Below are positions 26,787 to 35,534 of a stretch of 64,000 bases of DNA, piece by piece. The notes beneath the pieces are model-generated. The model saw only the letters and a list, made by a program, of their open reading frames with translations, had not been told where the DNA came from and made no database searches. The stretch's first letter is position 1. Each line of letters starts with the position of its first letter. Source of the stretch: Chryseobacterium luteum. Lineage in GTDB: Bacteria; Bacteroidota; Bacteroidia; Flavobacteriales; Weeksellaceae. The stretch is taken from positions 43,243-107,242 of the forward strand of contig NZ_JPRO01000008.1 in the NCBI RefSeq assembly GCF_000737785.1. Reading direction: 5' to 3'. The position numbers were made by a program, and so were the translations under genes.

Positions 26787-27557
26787 TTATTGATTCTGTT
26801 TCCAGAGATTGGCAAAGCCGATAAAATCCAGAATGCTGAGTTCTTCTGCTCTTTTGTCTAAAAATTCATGAGTTTTCAAGGCTTCAGGAATGGTCAATAC
26901 CTTCAGTGAATTTGAAAGTTTTTTCCGTCTCTGGTTAAACCCTGCTTTTACGATCTGTTTAAAAAGAACCTCGTTCCCGGCCAGACCTTCCTTCGGATTC
27001 CTTGTCAGCCTGATAACTCCCGATTTTACTTTCGGAGGCGGATTAAAAACGTTTTCATGAACCGTGAACAGGTAGGAAACATCATAATACGCCTGGATCA
27101 GAACGGAAAGGATACCGTAATCCTTAGTTCTGGGTACAGCTGCCGTTCTTTGGGCCACTTCTTTCTGGAACATTCCTACCATTTCAGGAACCTGCTGATA
27201 ATAATCAACGATCTTAAAAAGAATCTGTGAAGAAATATTATAAGGAAAATTACCAATAACGGCAATCTGTTCTCCATTGATAAAATGGAAGTCCTGCTTC
27301 AGAAAATCTCCTACAAAAGTATCTTCTGCGATCTTTGAATAATTCTTTTTCAGGTATTCAATAGATTCGTTGTCAATCTCTGCCAGATAGATGGTCTGAT
27401 CTTTTTCAAGCAGGTATTTAGTAAGGACGCCCATTCCGGGACCTACTTCCATGACATTTTTATAGTCTTCAAAACTAAGACCTTCCACGATTTTTCTCGC
27501 GATATTTTCATCTGTCAGAAAGTGCTGTCCAAGATGTTTTTTTGCTTTTACACTCAA
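26787..27557 (-). CDS. rsmA: 16S rRNA (adenine1518/1519-N6)-dimethyltransferase, TTG start
   Basis: A 256-residue KsgA/RsmA enzyme that dimethylates two adjacent adenines near the 3' end of 16S rRNA. Motifs: KKHLGQHFLTDE at the N-terminus, the SAM-binding VGPGMGVLT near residue 38, and NFPYNISSQ near 102 (the family usually has NLPY). The C-terminal helical domain contains AGFNQRRKKLSNSL. The start must be TTG at 27555-27557: an in-frame TAA lies two codons upstream, and the next ATG would remove the conserved GQHFL segment. The gene diverges from ftsX and shares a terminator with the surface-protein array. Confidence 0.96.
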   Translation of the reverse strand: MSVKAKKHLGQHFLTDENIARKIVEGLSFEDYKNVMEVGPGMGVLTKYLLEKDQTIYLAEIDNESIEYLKKNYSKIAEDTFVGDFLKQDFHFINGEQIAVIGNFPYNISSQILFKIVDYYQQVPEMVGMFQKEVAQRTAAVPRTKDYGILSVLIQAYYDVSYLFTVHENVFNPPPKVKSGVIRLTRNPKEGLAGNEVLFKQIVKAGFNQRRKKLSNSLKVLTIPEALKTHEFLDKRAEELSILDFIGFANLWKQNQ

Positions 27558-27648
27558 AGTTTTTTATGATTTTATTAACATTGATTTTCTTTATTTCGTC
27601 CCAAATTTCGGAAGATTTTTTCTAATTTAGCCAAAAATTTTAATATTA

Positions 27649-28548
27649 ATGGCTAAATCTGTAGATGAGTTTAATAAGAAAAGGCTTCGGTCAAGCAATA
27701 TTACGGTAGTAATAAGTATCGCATTAGTGTTATTTTTGTTAGGATTAATGGGGCTTATTTTAATTAATGCCCAAAAGTATTCCGATTATATTAAGGAGCA
27801 GCTGGTGGTAAATGCTTATTTTGATGAAAACTACGATGCAAAGGATTCTGTAAAGATTGCAAAACTGGAGGAAGAAACTTTTAAAAAGGTACAGACATTA
27901 GCTCCTGTAAAAAAAGCGACCTATATCTCAAGAGATATGGCGGCTAAGGAAGCCAAAAAAACAATGGGGATAGACAGCGACGCGCTTTTTGAGGAAAACA
28001 TTTTCCCTTCATCTATCGAAGTGGCACTAAAACCTGAATATGTAGATCCGGCTAAAATTGATGGAGCCATAAAAATCATCAAAGCTGTTCCAGGTATTGT
28101 GGATGTTAAAAATGACAGTACCCTGATGGTGGATGTTTATAATAACCTAAGCAGAATTTTGAAGTGGATCTTGGGATTCTCTTTGCTTTTCCTGGTCCTG
28201 GCAGTCGTACTGATCAACAATTCCATCAGGCTGAAAATATTCTCTAAAAGATTTATCATTAAAACCATGCAGCTGGTAGGGGCAAAAAGAAGGTTTATCC
28301 TTAAGCCGTTTATCATTGAGGCTATTATCCTGGGTGCTATAGGATCTACGATAGGGCTTCTGGCACTGGGAGGAGTATGGTATTATTTTACAAGCCAGAT
28401 TGGTTCAGCTTTCGTGCAGGATAACAATCAGTATTTCTGGCTGGTTATCCTGGTGCTTGGTGTAGGAATTTTTATTTCTGTTTTAAGTACCATTTTCGCT
28501 ACCTGGAGATTCTTAAAATCAAACGTTGACGATTTATATTATTCTTAA
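27649..28548 (+). CDS. ftsX: Cell division protein FtsX (permease subunit)
   Basis: A 299-residue membrane protein with the FtsX pattern: one N-terminal membrane helix (about 18-40), a periplasmic domain of about 130 residues (EQLVVNAYFDENYDAKD ... KNDSTLMVDVYNNLS), then three C-terminal helices in the FtsX/MacB core (about 170-295) with the LVGAKRRFILKPF loop. FtsX works with the ATPase FtsE to activate septal peptidoglycan hydrolases; ftsE is not in this window, as is usual in Bacteroidota. It starts a run of closely spaced envelope and RNA-modification genes. The next gene begins 2 bp after its stop. Confidence 0.93.
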   Translation: MAKSVDEFNKKRLRSSNITVVISIALVLFLLGLMGLILINAQKYSDYIKEQLVVNAYFDENYDAKDSVKIAKLEEETFKKVQTLAPVKKATYISRDMAAKEAKKTMGIDSDALFEENIFPSSIEVALKPEYVDPAKIDGAIKIIKAVPGIVDVKNDSTLMVDVYNNLSRILKWILGFSLLFLVLAVVLINNSIRLKIFSKRFIIKTMQLVGAKRRFILKPFIIEAIILGAIGSTIGLLALGGVWYYFTSQIGSAFVQDNNQYFWLVILVLGVGIFISVLSTIFATWRFLKSNVDDLYYS

Positions 28549-28550
28549 TA

Positions 28551-28847
28551 ATGAGCAAAAAAACAAATAAGTTTGCCGCTTCAGAATTTGGCAAGGAAAC
28601 CGAAGTACCACAGGAAAATACCTTTTACTTCGGGCAGCAGAACTTCAGGTGGATGCTGATAGGATTGGCTTTTATCGTAGTGGGGTTCCTGCTGATGATG
28701 GGGCCGGATGCTAATACAGTAGACGGTAAATTTGATCCCAATTCATGGAACGACGGTATTTTTTCCATCCGCAGGATCAGAATCGCGCCCCTGTTTATAG
28801 TGATAGGCTTTGTAATAGAGGTTTATGCTATTTTGAAAAGAAAATAA
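28551..28847 (+). CDS. DUF3098 family small membrane protein
   Basis: A 98-residue protein with two membrane helices (about residues 33-52, WMLIGLAFIVVGFLLMMG, and 77-95, APLFIVIGFVIEVYAIL). The loop contains the conserved FDPNSWNDGIFSIRRIRIAP segment of DUF3098. This family nearly always follows ftsX in Bacteroidota, which implies a link with FtsX or the envelope; the mechanism is unknown. It starts 2 bp after ftsX and precedes uppP by 98 bp. Confidence 0.9.
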   Translation: MSKKTNKFAASEFGKETEVPQENTFYFGQQNFRWMLIGLAFIVVGFLLMMGPDANTVDGKFDPNSWNDGIFSIRRIRIAPLFIVIGFVIEVYAILKRK

Positions 28848-28945
28848 TTAATACATTCTTTATTTAGAGATTAAGAGGTTGAGGGATTTAGAAGATTTTC
28901 TAAATTTCAGATCTTTTAATCTTTAAATTTTTATACATACAAAAT

Positions 28946-29764
28946 ATGGATTTAATTAAAGCAATCATTATTGCTATTATTGAAGGGCTTACAGAGTATC
29001 TTCCGATTTCTTCTACCGCACACATGGGATTTGCAGCCAACCTTTTGGGTCTGCAGGAGGATGAGTTTCTGAAAATGTTCCAGGTGTCTATTCAGTTTGG
29101 GGCTATTTTATCCGTTGTGGTGGCTTACTGGAAAAAATTCTTTGACCTGAAAAATCTCCAGTTTTATTATAAACTTGCTTTTGCAGTTGTTCCTGCGTTG
29201 GTTCTCGGCTACTTATTTGACGATAAAGTTGAAGCTGTCCTTGGAAACCAGATTGCTATTTCTGCGGTGCTGGTACTGGGAGGGGTAATTTTGCTTTTCG
29301 CAGACAAGTGGTTCAAAAATCCTACAATTGACGATGAAAAGGGAATTACCATAAAAAAAGCCATCACGATAGGCTTCTGGCAGTGTCTTGCGATGATGCC
29401 GGGAACCAGCCGTAGTGCTGCTTCCATTATTGGTGGGATGTCTCAGGGGTTGACGAGAAAAGCTGCTGCAGAATTTTCTTTCTTCCTGGCAGTTCCTACA
29501 ATGCTGGCAGTTACCGTATATTCCGTTTTTCTGAAAACATGGGGGAAGGAAACCGCAAACCCTCAGAAAGGATATGAAATGATCATGGCATCCCAGGATC
29601 ACATTATGATCTTTATAGTGGGAAATATTGTAGCCTTTATTGTAGCGCTGATCGCCATTAAGGCATTTATCGGAGTCCTGAACAAATATGGGTTCAGACC
29701 CTGGGGCTGGTACCGTATCTTCGTAGGAATTGCCCTTCTGATTTATTTCTATTTCTTTAAATAA
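28946..29764 (+). CDS. uppP: Undecaprenyl-diphosphate phosphatase
   Basis: A 272-residue BacA/UppP integral membrane enzyme that recycles undecaprenyl pyrophosphate to the monophosphate carrier for peptidoglycan and polysaccharide synthesis. The two catalytic motifs are present: EGLTEYLPISSTAHM at about residues 13-27 and PGTSRSAAS near 152-160. About eight membrane segments and normal length. It sits with ftsX in an envelope-related run, and its stop is 4 bp before a lipoprotein gene. Confidence 0.97.
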   Translation: MDLIKAIIIAIIEGLTEYLPISSTAHMGFAANLLGLQEDEFLKMFQVSIQFGAILSVVVAYWKKFFDLKNLQFYYKLAFAVVPALVLGYLFDDKVEAVLGNQIAISAVLVLGGVILLFADKWFKNPTIDDEKGITIKKAITIGFWQCLAMMPGTSRSAASIIGGMSQGLTRKAAAEFSFFLAVPTMLAVTVYSVFLKTWGKETANPQKGYEMIMASQDHIMIFIVGNIVAFIVALIAIKAFIGVLNKYGFRPWGWYRIFVGIALLIYFYFFK

Positions 29765-29768
29765 ACCT

Positions 29769-30218
29769 ATGAAAAGTAATATTTTAAAGATATTGGCCTT
29801 CTCAGGCCTGATTATTTCCTGCACACCGGCACATACGCTGTTCGTGAAAAATAATACAGGGGAGAGAATAGAGTTTTTTGTTGAGCTCAAAGAAAAAAAA
29901 ACAGCCGGAGATTTGTTGATATGTAAAGAGCTTGTGCCGGATGAAAAGCTGGACCACAAGGCTTTTATTGAATATGGGAAAGAAGGAAAATGCTACCATC
30001 AAAAAACTACAGCGGTCAGTAAGACCAGTTATAAATTCAGTTTACCTGAAAATTATACGGTGAACATTATTCCGAATAGTTCAGTATATCCTTTTCAGAA
30101 TATATATTACTTCATTGGCGATAAAAAATGTTTTATCAATGTGGAAAACGGACCGGATTGTAAACAAAGAGTCAATAAGCTGCCCAGTTTAGTAAGCATC
30201 ACGGAAATTTTAGAATAA
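29769..30218 (+). CDS. Small lipoprotein between uppP and truB
   Basis: A 149-residue protein with a lipoprotein signal (ILAFSGLIISC, lipid-attachment Cys18). The mature domain is short and contains four further cysteines (in LLICKE, GKCYHQ, KKCFIN and PDCKQ), which could form disulfides in the periplasm. No domain is recognised. It starts 4 bp after uppP, and its TAA overlaps the ATG of truB by one base, so it is translationally linked to truB. Function unknown. Confidence 0.8.
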   Translation: MKSNILKILAFSGLIISCTPAHTLFVKNNTGERIEFFVELKEKKTAGDLLICKELVPDEKLDHKAFIEYGKEGKCYHQKTTAVSKTSYKFSLPENYTVNIIPNSSVYPFQNIYYFIGDKKCFINVENGPDCKQRVNKLPSLVSITEILE

Positions 30219-30916
30219 TGACAGCTGAAGAACTGCAATCAGGATATGTGTTTTTATTGGACAAACCTTTGGACTGGACCTCTTTCCAGGCGGTCAATAA
30301 AATGAAGTATAAGCTTAAAAGAGAATTTAATCTTCCCAAGAAATTTAAAATAGGCCACGCCGGAACTTTAGATCCGAGAGCAACAGGCCTGCTTATTGTC
30401 TGCTGCGGAAAATTCACAAAGAAAATCCCCGAGATCCAGGATGCTCCCAAAGAATACTGGACGGAGATCAAAATAGGAGTACAGACAGAATCTTACGATA
30501 CGGAAAAACCGGAAATCCTTCATCAGGAAATTGCCCACATCACCGAAGAACAGATCAGGGAAGTACTCGAAAAATTCGTTGGGGAGATAGAGCAGAAACC
30601 TCCGGTATACTCAGCAATAAAAATAGATGGGAAGAGAGCGTACAATCTGGCAAGAGCAGGAGAGGAAGTGGAAATGAAATCCAGGAAAACGACAATCTTC
30701 TACATTAAAGATATTAAAATTGAATTTCCTTTAGTCAGCTTTACAGTGGGATGTTCCAAAGGGACGTACATCAGAAGCCTGGCCCATGATATTGGGCAGG
30801 AGCTGGGAGTAGGCGCTTATCTTACACAGCTTAGACGTACAAAGATCGGAGAGTATACGATTGAAAATGCAACAACCGATTTCTTAGATACTGAATATAA
30901 ATTTGAAAGTTTATGA
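30218..30916 (+). CDS. truB: tRNA pseudouridine(55) synthase
   Basis: A 232-residue TruB enzyme that makes pseudouridine 55 in the T-loop of tRNA. The catalytic motif is GHAGTLDPRATGLL at about residues 46-59, with the aspartate nucleophile. Other family blocks are PPVYSAIKIDGKRAYNLAR near 127-145 and SKGTYIRSLAHDIG near 177-190. The protein lacks the C-terminal PUA extension of E. coli TruB, as is common in Bacteroidota. Its stop overlaps the next start codon by 4 bp (ATGA). Confidence 0.96.
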   Translation: MTAEELQSGYVFLLDKPLDWTSFQAVNKMKYKLKREFNLPKKFKIGHAGTLDPRATGLLIVCCGKFTKKIPEIQDAPKEYWTEIKIGVQTESYDTEKPEILHQEIAHITEEQIREVLEKFVGEIEQKPPVYSAIKIDGKRAYNLARAGEEVEMKSRKTTIFYIKDIKIEFPLVSFTVGCSKGTYIRSLAHDIGQELGVGAYLTQLRRTKIGEYTIENATTDFLDTEYKFESL

Positions 30917-31491
30917 TAAAAAATTTCTTCCTGTTTTTAGGGCTCTTATCTTCTGTCACCTATTTCTCACAGGAAGCGGAGACTAAAAAAGCTAAAATGG
31001 ATTTTTATTTCAATCCATCACTCAATATCGGCTATAATCTTCAAAACAGAGATCATAACTTTACGAATTCGCAGTATATTGAACCGAAACGGATTGGTAA
31101 AATAGCATACGGCATGACGGCGATTGGAGGTTACAATTTTCTTCCTAACTTTGCAATCGGAACCGGATTTAAATACAGCTTTATAGAAGATAATTACCAT
31201 CTGGTATATTGGATGATCCAGCCGAAGATTATATTCTCTCCCGGTGACCGTCCTTTTTATATTGATTTAAATTATGGAAAGCAGCTCAATCATTCGGCGA
31301 TTTCTGATTCCGAATTTTGGGGAGCAAGGTTGGGAGTTATGGTTTCCTACTCAAAAAGACTGAGCCAGGAAGGCGGAATTACTTTTGAAGGATATCAGCT
31401 GAACGGTAAGTCCAGTGGCTTTTTCATCGGATTGAGCTACGGAATTACTATTTTCAGCAATAAAAATTATACAGGTTACGGAGAAGACTAA
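30913..31491 (+). CDS. Outer-membrane beta-barrel-like protein
   Basis: A 192-residue exported protein: signal peptide ([15 protein letters not shown]) followed by alternating amphipathic strands with aromatic girdle residues ([63 protein letters not shown]), the pattern of a small eight-stranded porin-like barrel. The exact family is not recognised. It overlaps truB by 4 bp, and its stop overlaps the rluF start by 1 bp, so it is embedded in an RNA-modification operon. A functional link to those enzymes is not implied. Confidence 0.75.
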   Translation: MIKNFFLFLGLLSSVTYFSQEAETKKAKMDFYFNPSLNIGYNLQNRDHNFTNSQYIEPKRIGKIAYGMTAIGGYNFLPNFAIGTGFKYSFIEDNYHLVYWMIQPKIIFSPGDRPFYIDLNYGKQLNHSAISDSEFWGARLGVMVSYSKRLSQEGGITFEGYQLNGKSSGFFIGLSYGITIFSNKNYTGYGED

Positions 31492-32213
31492 TGGAAAAAA
31501 CGCGCATCAATAAATATTTATCGGAGGTAGGATACTGTTCAAGAAGAGCGGCAGATAAGCTTTTGGAAGAAGGAAGAATTACCATTAATGGAAAGGTTCC
31601 GGAAATGGGAACGAAAGTTTCTGATGAAGATCTTGTGGAGGTAGACGGAAAACCTGTCCGTGAGCCGCAGGATAAGCCTGTTTATATCGCTTTTAATAAA
31701 CCGGTGGGGATTGTATGCACTACAGACACAAAGCGTGAAAAAAACAACATCGTTGATTATATCAATTATCCAAAAAGAATTTTCCCGATCGGAAGACTGG
31801 ATAAGCCCAGTGAAGGCCTTATTCTTCTGACCAGCGACGGAGATATCGTCAACAAGATCCTCAGGGGAAGAAATAACCACGAGAAAGAATACATTGTACG
31901 CGTAGATAAACCCATTTCACCCAAATTCCTTGAAAAAATGAGGAATGGAGTACCCATCCTGGATACCGTCACTAAAAAATGCGAAGTGGAAAAAATTGAT
32001 GATATGACCTTCCGCATTATCCTGACCCAGGGACTGAACAGACAGATCCGCAGAATGTGCGAATTTCTCGGTTATGACGTAAAAAAATTAAAACGTATCC
32101 GCATCATGAACATTAAGCTGGATCTTCCGGTTGGAAAATGGCGCGACCTCACAGAAGAAGAATTTAATGCTCTTAACAGCCTGCTTGAGGGTTCCAGCAA
32201 AACGTTTGATTAA
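31491..32213 (+). CDS. rluF: 23S rRNA pseudouridine synthase RluF-type
   Basis: A 240-residue RsuA-family pseudouridine synthase. The N-terminal S4 RNA-binding domain ([20 protein letters not shown]) occupies about residues 3-50. The catalytic aspartate lies in the motif [19 protein letters not shown] near residue 97-115, and the C-terminal block [18 protein letters not shown] (about 180-197) matches the RluF/RluB branch; the overall sequence favours RluF. Target specificity (23S U2604 in E. coli) is assumed from the family. It ends the ftsX-to-rluF run and converges with the helix-hairpin-helix gene only 15 bp away. Confidence 0.9.
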   Translation: MEKTRINKYLSEVGYCSRRAADKLLEEGRITINGKVPEMGTKVSDEDLVEVDGKPVREPQDKPVYIAFNKPVGIVCTTDTKREKNNIVDYINYPKRIFPIGRLDKPSEGLILLTSDGDIVNKILRGRNNHEKEYIVRVDKPISPKFLEKMRNGVPILDTVTKKCEVEKIDDMTFRIILTQGLNRQIRRMCEFLGYDVKKLKRIRIMNIKLDLPVGKWRDLTEEEFNALNSLLEGSSKTFD

Positions 32214-32228
32214 GGATATACCCCATCG

Positions 32229-33497
32229 CTATTTAATGTAGAGCCTCATCCTTGCCTCATATTCAGGTTTCAGTTTCAGAAGCTTCCAGATTTTTGCGTC
32301 CTCAGAATTACTGATACGGTAAAAAATAATCTTATCCGCAGAATATTTGAAATAGGGATGATTTTTAAGCCATTCTTCTGGAGCGTCAGTCAGCGTGTAT
32401 TTGGGAACATTTGAAGTATTGAGCTGGCATATGGAGATCAGTTTCTGAACGATATCTTTATCAATATTATAGGTATCCATGATCTGTTGTTTGTTAACAA
32501 ACCCGCCCAGTTTTTTACGGAATCCAATGATTGAGCCTGCACTTTTTTCATCCAGTCCGAATTCTAAAAGCTGCTTAAAAGTAATAGCATTAAGATCCGT
32601 TTTTGAAAAATCGGTTTCCTGTTTTTGGCCTGTATCCGTATTGAGTTTGATATAAGGGCTTAACTCCTGGAATTTTTCCGGGGAAATAACAAAGCATTTC
32701 TTTATATCTTCAAGTGATTTAAAGCTTCCCCTGAGATTTCTGTCACGGTAATTAACGATCGTACTGGCCTGCTTTTCGGAGAAACCTAAAGCTTTCCATC
32801 CATCCGGATCTAAAGTGTTAGGATCAAATGAATGGTACTGAATCTGAGATTTTATGGCATACTGATTTCCTGATTTTTTAAAGTTATCAGGTGCTTTTGC
32901 CGGAAGCAGCAAATAAGGTTCAAGCTTGCTGTAATTTTCCGGAGAAATGATAAAGCATTCCCTGAATTTTTCCCTGCTTACGAAGCTTCCGCCCAAATAA
33001 TTCCTGTATTTTAAAATAGCTTCTGCCTGCTTTTCACTGAAGCCCATTTCCATCCATTCCGAAGCAGAAAGTTTATCCGGATTGAATTTTTCAGAAATGG
33101 TGATTACTTTCCTTTCATTGGTTTTAAACTTTTCAAAGTGGCGGTCTTTACCTGTTTCAGGAAGCATAATAAAAGATTCCAGTTCGGTGAATTTTTCGGC
33201 AGAAATTGCATAGCATTTTTTGAGCTGCTCTTTTGAAGTGAACTGACCTCCTATAATTTTTTTGTAGTTAAGAATAGTCAAAACCTGTTTTTCAGAAAAC
33301 CCTAAATTCTTCCATTGCTTTGAGTCTAAATCATTAGGGTCAAAATCAATCAGGGTGAGAGGAACAGAATTTTCCGCAATAAACTTTAGCTCAGGAAAAT
33401 CTTCCTTTTCCGTGCTGGTATACTTTTGAAAAGCCAAAAGTACGATCAGAAGCATTCCCATGAATGCCAGTTTCCGGTAATAGTTTTTTCTCATCAT
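32229..33497 (-). CDS. Membrane-anchored protein with tandem helix-hairpin-helix repeats
   Basis: A 422-residue protein with one N-terminal hydrophobic helix (about 9-24, LAFMGMLLIVLLAF) and then three well-conserved repeats of about 70-90 residues plus a divergent fourth and a degenerate tail. Each repeat has the frame LGFSEKQ-x-x-TI-NY, then a GGxF/GSF hairpin, KKC and ISxEKFxxL. The LGFSEKQ and GG elements match the helix-hairpin-helix fold of ComEA-type DNA-binding proteins. The topology places the repeats outside the cytoplasm. DNA binding in the periplasm is plausible; ComEA normally has a single HhH pair, so this is an unusual expansion. Two adjacent ATGs are possible starts. Confidence 0.82.
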   Translation of the reverse strand: MMRKNYYRKLAFMGMLLIVLLAFQKYTSTEKEDFPELKFIAENSVPLTLIDFDPNDLDSKQWKNLGFSEKQVLTILNYKKIIGGQFTSKEQLKKCYAISAEKFTELESFIMLPETGKDRHFEKFKTNERKVITISEKFNPDKLSASEWMEMGFSEKQAEAILKYRNYLGGSFVSREKFRECFIISPENYSKLEPYLLLPAKAPDNFKKSGNQYAIKSQIQYHSFDPNTLDPDGWKALGFSEKQASTIVNYRDRNLRGSFKSLEDIKKCFVISPEKFQELSPYIKLNTDTGQKQETDFSKTDLNAITFKQLLEFGLDEKSAGSIIGFRKKLGGFVNKQQIMDTYNIDKDIVQKLISICQLNTSNVPKYTLTDAPEEWLKNHPYFKYSADKIIFYRISNSEDAKIWKLLKLKPEYEARMRLYIK

Positions 33498-33785
33498 AAA
33501 GTAAACTTATCAATAAAAATAAGTCGATGCAATGATGAAATGCAGAAAGGATAGATTTATCAATTAAATTTAATGCAATTACTTGATAAAATAAATTGAA
33601 TATATGGTATGCTGAAATAATTTTAATAATACTTCAAATCAGAAGGTTACATTGCTTTTAAAATGAATGTAATAGAATGGTTTTTAGACCGACTGAAAAA
33701 TAGCGCAGTAATAATACCGTTGTAAACAGAGGGACAGTATACTCCAAAAGCGTATGAAATATAAACGTTTCCTGGAAATATTAAA

Positions 33786-34130
33786 CTATTCAGAATCTCT
33801 GTCCGCAAGTGAAGCTTTCAACTTCTGAAGCTCAGCTTTTATGAATTCAAGACGGTCAATGATGGTAACGGTTTCCGAAATTTTACTGTTGGTGGTCAGA
33901 GCAATCCTTGCTCCATCCAATGTATAGCCTTTTTCTTTCACCAGATGGTAGATCATCTGCAGGTTTTTGATGTCTTCAGGAGTAAAGTACCGGTTGCCTT
34001 TTTTGTTTTTTTTAGGTTTGATGATAGGGAATTCCTGCTCCCAATAACGTATTAGTGAAGTGTTTACATCAAAGGCTTTTGCCACTTCTCCTATGGAATA
34101 ATACAGTTTATCAGGTAAATTTATTTTCAT
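33786..34130 (-). CDS. MerR family transcriptional regulator
   Basis: A 114-residue DNA-binding protein starting MKINLPDKLYYSIGEV. The winged helix-turn-helix of the MerR family spans residues 10-75: YYSIGEVAKAFDVNTSLIRYWE, then GNRYFTPEDIKNL and the helix LVKEKGYTLDGARIAL. A short C-terminal coiled coil (RLEFIKAELQKLKASL) should dimerise it. There is no effector domain or cysteine metal site, so it is a minimal MerR of unknown signal, as is standard in Bacteroidota. The frame extends 7 codons upstream to 34151, but the extra residues are unlike the family. Confidence 0.93.
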   Translation of the reverse strand: MKINLPDKLYYSIGEVAKAFDVNTSLIRYWEQEFPIIKPKKNKKGNRYFTPEDIKNLQMIYHLVKEKGYTLDGARIALTTNSKISETVTIIDRLEFIKAELQKLKASLADRDSE

Positions 34131-34328
34131 TTTACGAATCCTAAAAGCCAAAGATAAAAATTTTTTAACCTCGTATGCAAATTATACGGCTTTCTATTCA
34201 TTTAAGATGGCTAACTCAACGCCAGGCTGCCACTCAACGATTGAAAATTTTGAATGAAAGACCGGCGAAAACCTTTCGTTTTTTTGGCGGTTTGTATTTT
34301 TTTTCTTTTTACAGTACTTTTATACGAT

Positions 34329-34550
34329 CAATTTGTTTAAACTTATCTTTATATTTGGCCAGTCACAAAGGCGCAAATTGTATAAAAAAGACGTTTTAAG
34401 GCGCAAAGATTTTATCTGCGATAAAATTTCTAACTTTTTACTATAGAGTTTTTCCTGAAATCTTTGATTTCCTTGCGCCTTAAAAACATCCATACAGTTT
34501 AAAAACCTTGCGCCTTTGCGATTGTTCAACAAAAAAGTTTAAACAAATTC
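34329..34550. repeat. 222-bp nested palindromic element
   Basis: Three nested inverted-repeat pairs share one centre. Outer arms are 34330-34344 with 34535-34549 (AATTTGTTTAAACTT, perfect). Middle arms are 34361-34376 with 34508-34523 (CACAAAGGCGCAA type, 14 of 16 matching). Inner arms are around 34394-34413 and 34458-34485 (TTAAGGCGCAAAGAT type, with a small insertion). It lies in the 448-bp gap between the MerR and AraC genes. No coding frame or transposase is present; the rest of that gap (34131-34328 and 34551-34578) shows nothing recognisable. The CTTGCGCC core is the kind of sequence that is dispersed in flavobacterial intergenic regions, so a MITE- or REP-like element is likely. Confidence 0.65.
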
Positions 34551-34578
34551 AATAACCAGACTTCTTATATTACCAGTA

Positions 34579-35460
34579 ATGAATTCTATCTCCGTTCTTC
34601 ATATTGAACTTTTCCAGTCCGGCAGAAATACTTCCGATTTTTATTTCAATAGCATGAAAGAACATCTGGTGGTGGGGCACCGGCATATTGAAAAACCGCA
34701 TCGGCACGATTTCTATGCTGCCGTTCTGTTTACCAAAGGAAAAGGCGTTCATGAGATCGATTTTCAGAAGTATGATGTGTCGGAGGGAAGTCTTTTCTTT
34801 CTCTCTCCCGGACAGATCCACAGCTGGGAACTTTCAGAGGATATTGACGGGTATATTTTCTTCTGTTCTCAGGAATTCTATGAAATGCATTATGTGAATC
34901 AGAAATTAAGAAATTTCCCTTTTTTCGGTTCCGTCTCTTTTCCCAGAAAACTGCAGCTGGACAATGATGAGCTCATAAAAAACGACAACTTATTTCAGGA
35001 ACTGGGAAGAGAACATCAGTCCCAGAACGTCATGAAAGAAGGGTTCATCCTTTCATTAATGTCCCAGGTTTTTATCAATGCCACAAGGCTCTTCTCAAAA
35101 GAAATTGATATCCATGCTTCCTCTGCCAGTCTTGCTTATTTTAAGCATTATCAGGATTTTGAAAACCTCGTAGAACAGCATTTTACTGCCCAGAAATCCA
35201 TCTCCTATTATGCTTCTTTGCTAGGAATTACACCTAAGCATCTGAACAGAATCGCACAGACCGTTGTTCAAAAAACAGCAACCGATATCATTACAGAAAG
35301 AGTAGTGCTGGAAGCTAAAAGGATGCTGATGTACCTTGATGAAGGTCTTGTGGAAATCGCTTTCAGGCTTGGCTATGAAGAATATTCCTACTTTATAAGA
35401 GTATTCCGGAAAAGTTCCGGAATGACTCCTACTCAGTTTATGAGAAAATACAAGGTTTAA
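34579..35460 (+). CDS. AraC family transcriptional regulator with cupin sensor domain
   Basis: A 293-residue regulator. The N-terminal half is a cupin-type small-molecule-binding domain with GHRHIEKPHRHDFYAAVLF near residue 33-51 and SPGQIHSWEL near 75. The C-terminal AraC DNA-binding domain (about 190-293) has two helix-turn-helix units: YYASLLGITPKHLNRIAQ, then IAFRLGYEEYSYFIRVFRKSSG and MTPTQFMRKY. Its target is unknown. It has no adjacent operon partner on the same strand, because ccoG converges on it. Confidence 0.94.
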   Translation: MNSISVLHIELFQSGRNTSDFYFNSMKEHLVVGHRHIEKPHRHDFYAAVLFTKGKGVHEIDFQKYDVSEGSLFFLSPGQIHSWELSEDIDGYIFFCSQEFYEMHYVNQKLRNFPFFGSVSFPRKLQLDNDELIKNDNLFQELGREHQSQNVMKEGFILSLMSQVFINATRLFSKEIDIHASSASLAYFKHYQDFENLVEQHFTAQKSISYYASLLGITPKHLNRIAQTVVQKTATDIITERVVLEAKRMLMYLDEGLVEIAFRLGYEEYSYFIRVFRKSSGMTPTQFMRKYKV

Positions 35461-35534
35461 AATTTAATATTTAGGATGGAAGATTGAAGTTATAGAAGTC
35501 TTTTATCAACCATATAAAATCTTGATTCTTAATT

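Noticed and set aside
34175..34399. 74-codon frame between MerR and AraC genes
   Set aside because: Overlaps the palindromic element, composition is not protein-like and no family is recognised.
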